From positions 3,100,001 to 3,164,000 of the forward strand of contig OY969789.1 of NCBI GenBank assembly GCA_963703085.1: a DNA stretch of 64,000 nucleotides, read 5' to 3'. A program made the position numbers and the translations under genes. Positions within the stretch are counted from its first letter, which is position 1; the number at the start of each line of letters is the position of its first letter. Positions 1 to 8,039 of this stretch are shown piece after piece. The notes beneath the pieces are model-generated. The model was not told the origin of the DNA. It was given only the letters and a program-made list of their open reading frames with translations, and ran no database searches. This DNA is from DATAEG01 sp963703085 (GTDB taxonomy: Bacteria > Actinomycetota > Actinomycetes > Mycobacteriales > Jatrophihabitantaceae).

Positions 1-251
1 ACAGCCGCGCCAACGAGGTCGACCGAGCGGTCGTCGACGCGACCGAGGCGTGGCTGCTGCGAGACAGAGTTGGTCAGCAGTTCACCGCCATCGTGCTGGA
101 CACCGATGACGATTCGGCAAAGATCACCATCGAGGAGCCGGCGATCCGCGCGCGGGCCACCGGCACCGGGTTCGTCGTCGGCAACCCCGTCGTGGTTCGC
201 CTCACCGAAGCAGATGTCGCCTCGCGTATCCTTCGGTTCGAACGCGTTTAG
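1..251 (+). CDS. RNB-domain ribonuclease (RNase II/R family), C-terminal fragment
   Basis: The reading frame is open from the window edge to a TAG at 249-251 and gives about 82 residues. It contains a stretch like SRANEVDRAVVDATEAW followed by a beta-rich tail ending in ILRFERV. This matches the end of actinobacterial RNB exoribonucleases, where the last helices of the catalytic domain are followed by a small OB/S1-like barrel that guides 3'-5' RNA degradation. The catalytic aspartates lie upstream of the window. The assignment rests on family resemblance of the tail only, so RNase II versus RNase R cannot be decided. Confidence 0.7.
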   Translation, partial: SRANEVDRAVVDATEAWLLRDRVGQQFTAIVLDTDDDSAKITIEEPAIRARATGTGFVVGNPVVVRLTEADVASRILRFERV

Positions 252-296
252 CACCGGTCAGCGCGTCTCGTTTCACTCCTCGAGGAGCGCGTTGCC

Positions 297-968
297 ATGG
301 TTTCGCCGGACATCGCTGCGTTGCGTATCGCCATCGTCGGCGGCACCGGGCCACAGGGTCGTGGCTTGGCGCTCCGGCTGGCTCATGCGGGGCTCGACGT
401 GTGCATCGGCTCGCGCGACGCAGAGCGGGCCAGACAGTCGGCCGCCGAACTCCCCGGGCCGGTGCGTGGTGATGACAACGCTGCTGCGGTGCGAGATGCG
501 GACATCGTCATCGTGGCAGTTCCCTGGGACGCTCACGAAGCAACGCTCACCGGCCTGCGCGACGGGCTGGCCGGCAAAGTCGTCGTCGACTGCGTCAACC
601 CGCTCGGCTTCGATGAGCGCGGACCGTATCCGTTGCGTCCGGAAGCCGGCAGCGCGGCGGAGCAGGCCGCGCAACTACTACCGGACTCGACTGTGACGGC
701 GGCCTTTCACCATCTCAGCGCGGTGTTGCTCACCGACCCGGCGGTGGACGATCTGGACATCGACGTCCTGGTGCTCGGCGACGATCGCGACGCCTGCGGC
801 CTGGTCCAGCGTCTCGCCGACGCCCTGCCCGGTGCTCGGGGCGTCTACGGCGGTCGCTTGCGCAACGCCGGTCAAGTGGAGGCATTGACGGCGAACCTGG
901 TCGCGATCAACCGGCGCTACAAGACGCACGCCGGGATCCGGGTGACCGGGCTGCCTGACGACGACTGA
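297..968 (+). CDS. npdG: NADPH-dependent F420 reductase (F420H2:NADP oxidoreductase)
   Basis: The 223-residue product transfers hydride between coenzyme F420 and NADP in the cytosol. It has an N-terminal Rossmann glycine motif GGTGPQG (residues 15-21). This is followed by GSRDAERA, whose Ser and Arg suit the NADP 2'-phosphate, and by IVAVPWDAHEA and the family-typical VDCVNPLGF. Length fits the family (about 210-230). The ATG at 297 has a GAGGAG ribosome site at 282-287. The gene follows the RNB nuclease gene by 45 bases and is convergent with panB. Presence of this enzyme implies that the organism makes F420. Confidence 0.88.
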   Translation: MVSPDIAALRIAIVGGTGPQGRGLALRLAHAGLDVCIGSRDAERARQSAAELPGPVRGDDNAAAVRDADIVIVAVPWDAHEATLTGLRDGLAGKVVVDCVNPLGFDERGPYPLRPEAGSAAEQAAQLLPDSTVTAAFHHLSAVLLTDPAVDDLDIDVLVLGDDRDACGLVQRLADALPGARGVYGGRLRNAGQVEALTANLVAINRRYKTHAGIRVTGLPDDD

Positions 969-987
969 TCCGCGCGCCGCTAACCGG

Positions 988-1821
988 TCAGGTGTAGCTG
1001 CGTTGCGCGTCCGGATAGCTGCCGTCGCGAACCTCGCTCGCGAACTGCTGCGCAGCGTCGCCGAGCACCGCGCTGAGATCGGCGTACTGCTTGACGAACT
1101 TCGCCGCCTTACCGCCGGTTCGCAGGCCGGCCATGTCCTGCCAGACGAGCACCTGCGCGTCACAGTGCGGACCGGCTCCGATGCCAACCGTCGGAATCGA
1201 CAGTTCAGCGGTGACCTTCTCCGCCAGGTCGCTGGGGACCACTTCGAGCACGACCGCGAATGCGCCGGCGTGCTCCAGTGCTTTGGCGTCCTGAACGAGC
1301 CGGTGTGCGCCCTCGTCGCCGCGTCCCTGCACGCGATAGCCGCTGAGGACGTTCACCGACTGCGGGGTGAGACCGATGTGCGCCATCACCGGAATGCCGG
1401 CGGAAACCAGCGCCTCGACCTGCGCGGCTACTCGCACGCCGCCCTCGAGCTTGACCGCCTGCGCGCCACCTTCCTTCATGAATCGGCTCGCTGTCTCGAG
1501 CGCCTGTTGCGGGCTGCTCTGGTAGGAGCCGAACGGAAGGTCGGCGACCACCAGTGCCGTGCCGGCGCCCCGGACCACGCCTCGGACCAGGGGGATCAAC
1601 TCGTCGCTGGTGACCGGCACCGTGGTGTCGTAGCCATAGACGACATTTGCCGCGGAGTCGCCGACCAGGAGAACCGGGATGCCGGCCTGGTCGAACACGT
1701 ATGCGGTGGAGTAGTCGTAGGCGGTGAGCATCGCCCAGCGCTCGCCGGACTCCTTGGCAGCCTGTAGGTCGCGAATGGTGACCCGGCGGGTGCGATTGCC
1801 TCCGTACAGAGTCTCGCTCAT
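988..1821 (-). CDS. panB: 3-methyl-2-oxobutanoate hydroxymethyltransferase (ketopantoate hydroxymethyltransferase)
   Basis: PanB adds a hydroxymethyl group from methylene-tetrahydrofolate to alpha-ketoisovalerate, the first committed step of pantothenate and coenzyme A synthesis. The 277-residue protein shows the TIM-barrel family motifs in order: LVGDSAANVVYGYDTT, ADLPFGSYQSS, AVKLEGG, MAHIGLTPQSVN and a VLEVVPSDLAEKV segment carrying the expected catalytic Glu. Length is typical. The gene is read away from nadE, and the 461-base gap between them is filled largely by dispersed repeats, so the two are probably separate transcription units. The M. tuberculosis counterpart also lies near glnA2 and glnE. 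Confidence 0.95.
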   Translation of the reverse strand: MSETLYGGNRTRRVTIRDLQAAKESGERWAMLTAYDYSTAYVFDQAGIPVLLVGDSAANVVYGYDTTVPVTSDELIPLVRGVVRGAGTALVVADLPFGSYQSSPQQALETASRFMKEGGAQAVKLEGGVRVAAQVEALVSAGIPVMAHIGLTPQSVNVLSGYRVQGRGDEGAHRLVQDAKALEHAGAFAVVLEVVPSDLAEKVTAELSIPTVGIGAGPHCDAQVLVWQDMAGLRTGGKAAKFVKQYADLSAVLGDAAQQFASEVRDGSYPDAQRSYT

Positions 1822-1963
1822 CAGACATCAGTCCTGTTCTCTCCTCGAGGCCGGCTGTGCCGGTCCCCGGGCTGTCTGTGGACGCCTCCCATCATCCCCC
1901 GTTCCCCGCGAGTTGCACCTCACCAATGCAAGTGCGATCAGTCACTGCTCAGCCCCGAGACAG

Positions 1964-2288
1964 CGATGAGCGCTCGCGCGAAGAGCAGGAGACGGCGATG
2001 AGCGCTCGCGCGAAGAGCACGATCGCCCGCGCGAGCGCAGCGAGCTTGCGGCCGAGCGAAGCGAGGTATCGGTTGCGAGTGGGCCCCGAGCGGAGCGAGG
2101 GGTCCGCGAGTCAACCGATCAGGCGATCAGAAGACGGCGATGAGCGCTCGCGCGAAGAGCCGATCGCCCGCGCGAGCGCAGCGAGCTTGCGGCCGAGCGA
2201 AGCGAGGTATCGGTTGCGAGTGGGCCCCGAGCGAAGCGAGGGGTCCGCGAGTCAACCGATCAGGCGATCAGGAACACAGCGATCAGGA
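1964..2288. repeat. Dispersed intergenic repeat family A, two tandem copies plus fragments
   Basis: The 461-base gap between panB and nadE (1822-2282) holds no credible gene. It contains a short fragment (1964-1989), then two nearly identical copies at 1995-2130 and 2137-2271, and a mini-copy of the right end at 2279-2288. Each copy runs from GCGATGAGCGCTCGCGCGAA to a right end like CCGATCAGGCGATCA. Each contains three versions of GAGCGNAGCGAG. Related copies occur at 14564-14680 (inverted) and 19972-20185. The nadE stop codon lies in the last mini-copy. Open frames across it give repetitive peptides such as ARASAASLRPSEAR and are not taken as genes. The stretch 1822-1963 shows nothing recognisable. 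Confidence 0.85.
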
Positions 2289-3995
2289 AAACGGCTTCCA
2301 GCGGTTGGTGATCGGTAGCCGCCGATCCCGGCCGAACGCCTTGAGGCTGATCTTCGGACCCGGTGGGTATTGCCGGCGCTTCCACTCGGCGCCGTCGACG
2401 AGCCGAGCAATGCGCGCCACCGTCTGCGGATCGTGGCCGAGCGAGACCAGTTCGTCGTAGCCGAGGTCGCCGTCGACGTAACCGGCGATGATCGGATCCA
2501 ACAACTCGTAGTCGGGCAGCGAGTCCGAATCGAGCTGCCCCGGCCGCAGCTCAGCAGACGGAGGTTTGCTGATCGAGTTGGCCGGGATCGGCGGTTGCTG
2601 GCCGGCCGCCTCGGCCGCCGCGTTGCGCCAACGGGCCAGTTCCCAGACCAGCGTCTTCGGAACGTCTTTGAGCGGCGCGAAGCCACCGACGGCGTCGCCG
2701 TAAATGGTGGAGTACCCAACGGCCAGCTCACTCTTGTTGCCGGTGGCCAGCACCAGATGGCCGTGTTGGTTGGACAGGCCCATCAGCGTCGTCCCGCGAA
2801 CCCGGGCCTGCACGTTCTCCTCGGCAAGACCGGTCAGGCCGAGAGCCTCGACGAAGGCATCCACCATTGGCGCGATCGCGACGGTGTCGTAGTGCGCGCC
2901 GATGCGTTCGGCGAGATCAGCGGCGTCGGACTTCGAGTGGTCGGATGAGTACGCGCTCGGCATCGACACGCCGTAGACGTTCTCCCCGCCGATGGCATCC
3001 GCAGCGATCGCCGCCACGACGGCGGAGTCGATGCCGCCGGAGACCGCGATGACCACGGAACGGAAGCCGTTCTTGGTGACGTAGTCGCGAGTGCCCGCGA
3101 CCAGCGCGCCCCACACTTCGGCGTGATCCTCGATCCGGTCGGTGATGACCGCCGACGCGAACGGGTAGGCGGACACCGGTGGGGTCCCGGTGTCGATGCG
3201 ATGGATCTCCATGCCGTCCGACGCGCCGTCGTTGTCGCGCGAAGCTGAGGGCACACTCAGGTCGAGGTAATAAATATCTTCGGTGAATTGGGGCGCTCGC
3301 AGCAGTACTGTGCCGGCCTCGTCGACCACGAACGAGTCACCGTCGAACACCAGCTCGTCCTGTCCGCCGACGGTGTTGACGTACGCCACCGGACACCCGG
3401 CCTCGGCGGCCCGGCGCTGCACCAGCGCCAATCGGGTGTCGTCCTTGTTGCGCTCGTAGGGCGAGCCGTTGATGCAGAGCACCAGCCCGGCTCCGGCGGC
3501 CCGCGCAGTGCCGAATGGACCGCCGTCCTGCCATGCGTCCTCGCAGATGGTCATCGCGACATCGATGCCGTGGAATCGCACGACCTCGAGATGCTGGCCC
3601 GGTACGAAGTAACGGCGCTCGTCGAAAACCCCGTAATTCGGGAGGTGATGCTTGTAATAGCGGGCGATCACCCGACCGCCGAGGCAGAAGGCGCTGGCGT
3701 TGCGCGGGCCGGCATCGTCGTCGAGGTAGCCGACGACGACGCCCAGGTCACCCAACCCGGCGCCGGCCAGCCGGTCGGCGAGTTCATCGAGCTGGGCACG
3801 GGATGCGGCCCGGAACGCGGACCGGAAGACCAGGTCTTCCGGCGGGTAACCGGTCAGCGCCATCTCCGGGAACACCGCCAGATGGGCCCCCTCGGCGGCG
3901 GCCCGGCGGGCTGCCGAGACGACCTTGTCGGCATTGCCGGGGAGGTCTCCCACGCTGAAATCGAGCTGGGCGAGAGCAACGCGCAGAGCAGGCAC
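2283..3995 (-). CDS. nadE: Glutamine-dependent NAD+ synthetase
   Basis: NadE converts deamido-NAD to NAD using ammonia released from glutamine. The N-terminal nitrilase-type amidase domain shows the Glu-Lys-Cys triad in FPEMALTGYPPEDL, YYKHHLPNYGVF and MTICEDAWQDGG. The C-terminal synthetase domain has the ATP loop VSGGIDSAVVAA and ends in the typical GRDRRLPITNRW. The GTG at 3995 gives 570 residues beginning VPALRVALAQLDF, which matches where the family begins. An in-frame ATG at 4028 would add 11 residues that do not look like family sequence. The stop codon falls in a repeat-family A fragment, so the last few residues may have been reshaped by it. Confidence 0.93.
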   Translation of the reverse strand: MPALRVALAQLDFSVGDLPGNADKVVSAARRAAAEGAHLAVFPEMALTGYPPEDLVFRSAFRAASRAQLDELADRLAGAGLGDLGVVVGYLDDDAGPRNASAFCLGGRVIARYYKHHLPNYGVFDERRYFVPGQHLEVVRFHGIDVAMTICEDAWQDGGPFGTARAAGAGLVLCINGSPYERNKDDTRLALVQRRAAEAGCPVAYVNTVGGQDELVFDGDSFVVDEAGTVLLRAPQFTEDIYYLDLSVPSASRDNDGASDGMEIHRIDTGTPPVSAYPFASAVITDRIEDHAEVWGALVAGTRDYVTKNGFRSVVIAVSGGIDSAVVAAIAADAIGGENVYGVSMPSAYSSDHSKSDAADLAERIGAHYDTVAIAPMVDAFVEALGLTGLAEENVQARVRGTTLMGLSNQHGHLVLATGNKSELAVGYSTIYGDAVGGFAPLKDVPKTLVWELARWRNAAAEAAGQQPPIPANSISKPPSAELRPGQLDSDSLPDYELLDPIIAGYVDGDLGYDELVSLGHDPQTVARIARLVDGAEWKRRQYPPGPKISLKAFGRDRRLPITNRWKPFS

Positions 3996-4202
3996 AGCCC
4001 CAGTCTGCCTGGTACAGAGAGTTGTCATCCAGCGGGTGATTCGACCGAGGGGAGGCTAGTGTCACGAAATCGAGACGCTGCCCCATCGCAATCTGGCAAC
4101 ACTTCGGCTGCGCGGTGCGTCACAATAGGTGGAACACGGCATCGGTGGACGCTCGGGGCTGCCCGAGACGGTGCCGTGCGGTCTTGCGAGGAGGCAGGCG
4201 TA

Positions 4203-5471
4203 GTGGGCACCTACCGACCCTTTCGATTGACGGTCGCAGCCATCGTGGTTACCGGGCTTGCGCTCGCCGGCTGCACCTCGGGAGACAAGACCGGCAAGGA
4301 CACCGCCAAGTCTGGCTCGACCGGCTCCACGGGATCGGGTTCGTCGAACTCGTCGGCTCCGGCTGCCCCGGCCGTGCTCGCCCTGCACCCGGAAAACGGG
4401 GCGAAGAACATCAGCCCGGCCGTCCCGATCACGGCCACCGTCACCGACGGCACCATCGCCACCGCCACTCTGGTCAGCTCGACCAACAAGGTGGTGAAGG
4501 GCGCGCTCGCCGCTGGCGGCGCGTCGTGGAAGTCCGCTGAGGTGCTGGGCTACGGCAAGAGCTACACGTTGAAGGTCACGGCGAAGGGCGCCGACGGCCA
4601 GCTCGTCACGAAGTCCAGCAAGTTCAGCACGGTCACCCCGAGCAACCTGACGATGCCGTACCTGCAGGACATCTACAACACCGGCCTGGTCAAGGGCGCG
4701 ACGTACGGCGTCGGCATGGTCATCAACATCCATTTCGACGAGCCGATCACCAACCGCGCCGCCGCCGAGAAGGCGATCTCGATCACCTCTACGCCGGCGG
4801 TCAAGGGCGCGTTCTACTGGCTGAGCAACGAGGTCGTGCACTGGCGTCCGAGTACGTACTGGAAGCCGGGCACCGTCGTCTCGGTAAAGGTGAAGGCCTA
4901 CGGCGTGCAGCTGAGCGATGGGCTGTACGGCCAGGCGGACAAGGCGACGAGCTTCAAGATCGGCGCCAGCCACATTTGCACCGCCAGCGACAAGACCTAC
5001 ATGGTGACCTGCCGGACCAACGGCAAGGTCGTGAAGACCATGCCGACCGCGATGGGCCAGCACATCACCATCCAGGGCAAGAACGGCCCAGTCAGCCTCT
5101 ACACGCCGCAGGGCACGTACACGGTCATGGACCACAACACGTCCGTGGTGATGGACTCGGCCAGTTTCGGCGTCCCGCACAGCTCGCCGTACGGGTACAA
5201 GGAGACCATCTACTGGGCCACTCGGATCAGCAACGGCGGCGTCTTCCTGCACGAACTGGACAACACCGTCTGGGCGCAGGGTCATCAGGACATCTCGCAC
5301 GGCTGCTTGAACCTCAACCGCACCAACGCCGTGTGGTTCTACCACTACTCCCAGATCGGCGACGTCGTCAGCGTGACCGACACCAACGGCCCGAAGCTGA
5401 CCGTCGACGACGGCGGTGACTGGAGCCTCTCGTGGGCCAGCTGGGTCAAGGGCGGCGTCAACAAGGCCTGA
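4203..5471 (+). CDS. Lipoprotein L,D-transpeptidase (YkuD family) with Ig-like domains
   Basis: The 422-residue envelope enzyme likely forms 3-3 peptidoglycan cross-links outside the membrane. It has a signal peptide with lipobox LALAGC (Cys24), then a Ser/Gly/Ala-rich linker. Two Ig-like regions of about 100 residues each follow (including LALHPENGAKNISPAVPITA). The YkuD catalytic domain carries HELDNTVWAQGHQDISHGCL, with the nucleophile Cys at about residue 368. A C-terminal tail follows. This order matches mycobacterial LdtB/LppS-type enzymes. The GTG start at 4203 follows GAGGAGG by about 8 bases. An upstream-extended frame to 3288 lies antisense to nadE and was not used. Which of the several actinobacterial paralogues it is remains undetermined. 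Confidence 0.9.
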   Translation: MGTYRPFRLTVAAIVVTGLALAGCTSGDKTGKDTAKSGSTGSTGSGSSNSSAPAAPAVLALHPENGAKNISPAVPITATVTDGTIATATLVSSTNKVVKGALAAGGASWKSAEVLGYGKSYTLKVTAKGADGQLVTKSSKFSTVTPSNLTMPYLQDIYNTGLVKGATYGVGMVINIHFDEPITNRAAAEKAISITSTPAVKGAFYWLSNEVVHWRPSTYWKPGTVVSVKVKAYGVQLSDGLYGQADKATSFKIGASHICTASDKTYMVTCRTNGKVVKTMPTAMGQHITIQGKNGPVSLYTPQGTYTVMDHNTSVVMDSASFGVPHSSPYGYKETIYWATRISNGGVFLHELDNTVWAQGHQDISHGCLNLNRTNAVWFYHYSQIGDVVSVTDTNGPKLTVDDGGDWSLSWASWVKGGVNKA

Positions 5472-5527
5472 CCGCCGGACCGGTGATGCCGCCATGGCGT
5501 CGGACAACCGCAGGCTGGCCGCGCCGG

Positions 5528-5560
5528 GTTACACGCGGGAAACATTGACCGGGGCATAGT
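5528..5560 (+). promoter_or_regulatory. Candidate GlnR half-site pair and -10 element of glnA2
   Basis: GTTAC-n6-GAAAC at 5528-5543 equals the actinobacterial GlnR consensus gTnAc-n6-GaAAc. CATAGT at 5555-5560 resembles a -10 hexamer and ends 6 bases before the GTG start at 5567. There is no Shine-Dalgarno sequence, so the transcript may be leaderless. This is a consensus match by eye, not a scored site. Confidence 0.6.
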
Positions 5561-5566
5561 GAGCTC

Positions 5567-6928
5567 GTGGACCGTCAACAAGAGTTCGTGCTGCGCACGC
5601 TCGAGGAGCGGCAGATCCGGTTCGTCCGACTGTGGTTCACCGACGTTCTGGGCACCCTGAAGTCTGTCGCCATCGCGCCCGCCGAACTGGAGGGGGCGTT
5701 CGCCGAAGGCATCGGCTTCGACGGGTCTGCCATTCAGGGCTTCGCCCGGGTCAGCGAGAGCGACATGCTGGCCCGTCCGGACCCGGCCACCTTCCAGGTG
5801 CTGCCGGATCTCATCGGTGGTGGGGTCGTCGACTCCGCCCGGATGTTCTGCGACATCCTGATGCCCGACGGGACCCCGTCCTGGTCCGATCCGCGCACCG
5901 TGCTGCGGCGCACTCTGACCAAGGCCGCCGACGCCGGCTTCACGTTCTACACCCACCCGGAGGTCGAGTTCTTCCTGCTCCGGGACCGGCCGACCGACGG
6001 CTCGGAGCCGCAGCCGATCGACAACGGCGGCTACTTCGACATGACCAGTCATGACACCGCGCACGACTTCCGCCGGGCCGCCGTCACGGCGCTGGAGGCG
6101 ATGGGAATTTCGGTCGAGTTCAGCCATCACGAGATCGCGCCCGGGCAGCAGGAAATCGACCTGCGCTATGCCGATGCGCTGTCGATGGCGGACAACATCA
6201 TGGCTTTCCGGCAGGTGATCAAGGAGGTGGCGATCGCCCGCGGCGTTCACGCGACGTTCATGCCCAAGCCGTTCCGCCACCAGCCGGGCAGCGGCATGCA
6301 CACTCACGTCTCCTTGTTCGAGGGCGACCGTAACGCCTTCCACGACCCGACCGATGCGCTCAACCTGTCGAAGACCGCCCGCTGCTTCATCGCCGGCCTG
6401 TTACGCCACGCGCGGGAGATCACCGCGGTCACCAACCAGTGGGTGAACTCCTACAAGCGGCTGTTCGGGTACGCCGCTCCTGGCGAGCTGGTCGAGGCAC
6501 CCACCTATGTCTGCTGGGGTCACGCGAACCGTTCGGCGCTCGTGCGGGTGCCGTTGTACAAGCCGGGCAAGGCGAACTCGACCCGCGTCGAACTGCGTTC
6601 CATCGACTCGGCCTGCAACCCGTATCTGGCCTTCGCGGTGATGCTCGCCGCCGGGATGAAGGGCATCGAAGAGAACTACGAGTTGCCGCCCGGCGCCGAG
6701 GACGATGTGTGGTCGTTGTCGGACACCGAACGCCGTGCACTCGGTTACGACGAGCTGCCGCACAACCTCGCCGACGCCCTGCGGGTGATGGAAGATTCGG
6801 AGCTGGTCGCCGAGACGCTGGGCGAGGGTGTGTTCGAGTTCTTCTTGCGCAACAAGCGCTCCGAATGGGTGGACTACCGGGCTGAGGTCACGCCGTTCGA
6901 GCTGCGCCGGTATCTGCCGCAGCTTTAA
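5567..6928 (+). CDS. glnA2: Glutamine synthetase type I paralogue (GlnA2-like)
   Basis: The 453-residue protein has the glutamine synthetase fold and motifs: GFDGSAIQGF, HPEVEFFL, FMPKPFRHQPGSGMHTHVS and NRSALVRVP. It ligates ammonia to glutamate with ATP, or a related gamma-glutamyl reaction. It is shorter than the glnA1 product at 18439-19863 and lies beside glnE, as M. tuberculosis glnA2 does. A Tyr is present at about residue 371 in ENYELPPG, at the position of the adenylylated Tyr loop. Whether GlnE modifies it is unknown. The GTG at 5567 was chosen because it fits the family start and the -10 spacing. The last 46 bases of coding sequence recur downstream. Confidence 0.9.
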   Translation: MDRQQEFVLRTLEERQIRFVRLWFTDVLGTLKSVAIAPAELEGAFAEGIGFDGSAIQGFARVSESDMLARPDPATFQVLPDLIGGGVVDSARMFCDILMPDGTPSWSDPRTVLRRTLTKAADAGFTFYTHPEVEFFLLRDRPTDGSEPQPIDNGGYFDMTSHDTAHDFRRAAVTALEAMGISVEFSHHEIAPGQQEIDLRYADALSMADNIMAFRQVIKEVAIARGVHATFMPKPFRHQPGSGMHTHVSLFEGDRNAFHDPTDALNLSKTARCFIAGLLRHAREITAVTNQWVNSYKRLFGYAAPGELVEAPTYVCWGHANRSALVRVPLYKPGKANSTRVELRSIDSACNPYLAFAVMLAAGMKGIEENYELPPGAEDDVWSLSDTERRALGYDELPHNLADALRVMEDSELVAETLGEGVFEFFLRNKRSEWVDYRAEVTPFELRRYLPQL

Positions 6929-7083
6929 GGCGAGGACCGCCTGTGGGGTATCGCTCGTGGTCGGGCGGCGTTCCGGCGGCTGCGGGTTGTGGTTCGTCGG
7001 GATCGCGTAGCCGACCAGCCTGTTGGCTGGCGGGGCTGAGGTCACGCCGTTCGAGCTGCGCCGGTATCTGCCGCAGCTCTAGG
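6879..7083 (+). repeat. Direct repeat of the glnA2 3' end
   Basis: The segment 6879-6924, coding for the last residues of GlnA2, recurs without a mismatch at 7033-7078. The similarity extends a further nine bases past the stop codon with two differences (TTAAGGCGA against CTAGGGCGA). The second copy still reads AEVTPFELRRYLPQL followed by a stop, but is 154 bases away and out of frame. The intervening 108 bases hold no credible gene. It may be a local tandem duplication remnant or a decayed insertion with duplicated target. Confidence 0.85.
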
Positions 7084-7150
7084 GCGATCGGCCAACTCTG
7101 CCTACCGCTGCGGATCGGCGCCGGGTGGATGGGTGCGTAGGGTTTGTGGC

Positions 7151-8020
7151 GTGACTTTGCCTCTGCTGGTGGTGCAGAACTCGGCCGTCGATCCGCCGGC
7201 CCGACTGGGCGAGTGGCTCGTCTCGGCCGGTCTCGCCCTGGACGTCCGCGAGATGTTCGCCGGAGACACGGTGCCCGCTGATCTCTCCGATCACGCGGGG
7301 CTGCTGGTGCTGGGCGGAGCGATGGGCGCCCTGCAGGATGAGGCAGCGCCCTGGTTGCCGGCGGTGCGCGCACTGCTGCAGGAAGCAGCGCGCGCGGAGG
7401 TCCCGACACTGGGTGTGTGTCTCGGCGCGCAGCTGATCGCGGTGGCTCTGGGTGGTCGGGTCGAGGTCGGCGCAGACGGGCCCGAGATCGGCGCACAGCT
7501 GATCGCGAAGCGAGCAGTGTCCGCGACCGATCCGCTGTTCGGTCCATTGCCGATCACCCCGGACGTGATCCAGTGGCACTACGACGTAGTCACCAGACTG
7601 CCCGGCAACGCGGTATTGCTGGCCAGCTCGCCGGTCTACGAATTGCAGGCCTTCCGGGTGGGTCGGCTGTGCTGGGCGGTGCAGCCGCACATCGAAACCA
7701 CGCCGGAGATCGTGCGCCGCTGGGCCGCCGACGATGAAGACCGTCTCGGCCTCGACCTCGAGCCGGTGCTGCAGCGGACCGACCGCGTGCACGACGACAT
7801 TGCCGAGACCTGGCAGCCGTTCGCAGAGCGGTTCGCCGAGGTCGTGGCTAATCCGGCAGCGGTCAAGGTCGGCCGCGGCCCGACGGTGACCACTGCGGCG
7901 CCGATCGACGACCCTGCCGCCATCCGAGCCGCTCTCGCGATGGACATGCAGGCGTCTCGCGGACACGGCATGCTGCCTCTGCCCGGTGTGCGCCCGCCCG
8001 ATGGCTCGGACCCGAACTGA
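7151..8020 (+). CDS. Class I glutamine amidotransferase-like protein
   Basis: The 289-residue protein resembles the GMP-synthase-type amidotransferase domain, which releases ammonia from glutamine using a Cys-His-Glu triad. The nucleophile elbow is GVCLGAQLIA, and the His/Glu region is AVQPHIETTPE. LVLGGAMGALQDEAAPWL matches the oxyanion-side motif. No synthetase domain follows, so the acceptor is unknown. Such stand-alone proteins often act in gamma-glutamyl hydrolysis. The GTG at 7151 is preferred because the core strand LPLLVVQNS begins just after it; a GTG at 7133 is an alternative. Its position between glnA2 and glnE suggests a link to glutamine metabolism, though this is inference. Confidence 0.8.
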   Translation: MTLPLLVVQNSAVDPPARLGEWLVSAGLALDVREMFAGDTVPADLSDHAGLLVLGGAMGALQDEAAPWLPAVRALLQEAARAEVPTLGVCLGAQLIAVALGGRVEVGADGPEIGAQLIAKRAVSATDPLFGPLPITPDVIQWHYDVVTRLPGNAVLLASSPVYELQAFRVGRLCWAVQPHIETTPEIVRRWAADDEDRLGLDLEPVLQRTDRVHDDIAETWQPFAERFAEVVANPAAVKVGRGPTVTTAAPIDDPAAIRAALAMDMQASRGHGMLPLPGVRPPDGSDPN

Positions 8021-8039
8021 TCGCGGCGAGTCAGCCTCC

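Noticed and set aside
1857..2318. Open frames giving repeated ARASAASLRPSEAR peptides between panB and nadE
   Set aside because: The peptides are translations of repeat-family A DNA. Start codons lie in the repeat and there is no ribosome site or homology to a real protein family.
4062..5507. A 481-residue minus-strand open frame opposite the L,D-transpeptidase
   Set aside because: No motif; the plus-strand frame has a lipobox, a YkuD active site and a ribosome site.
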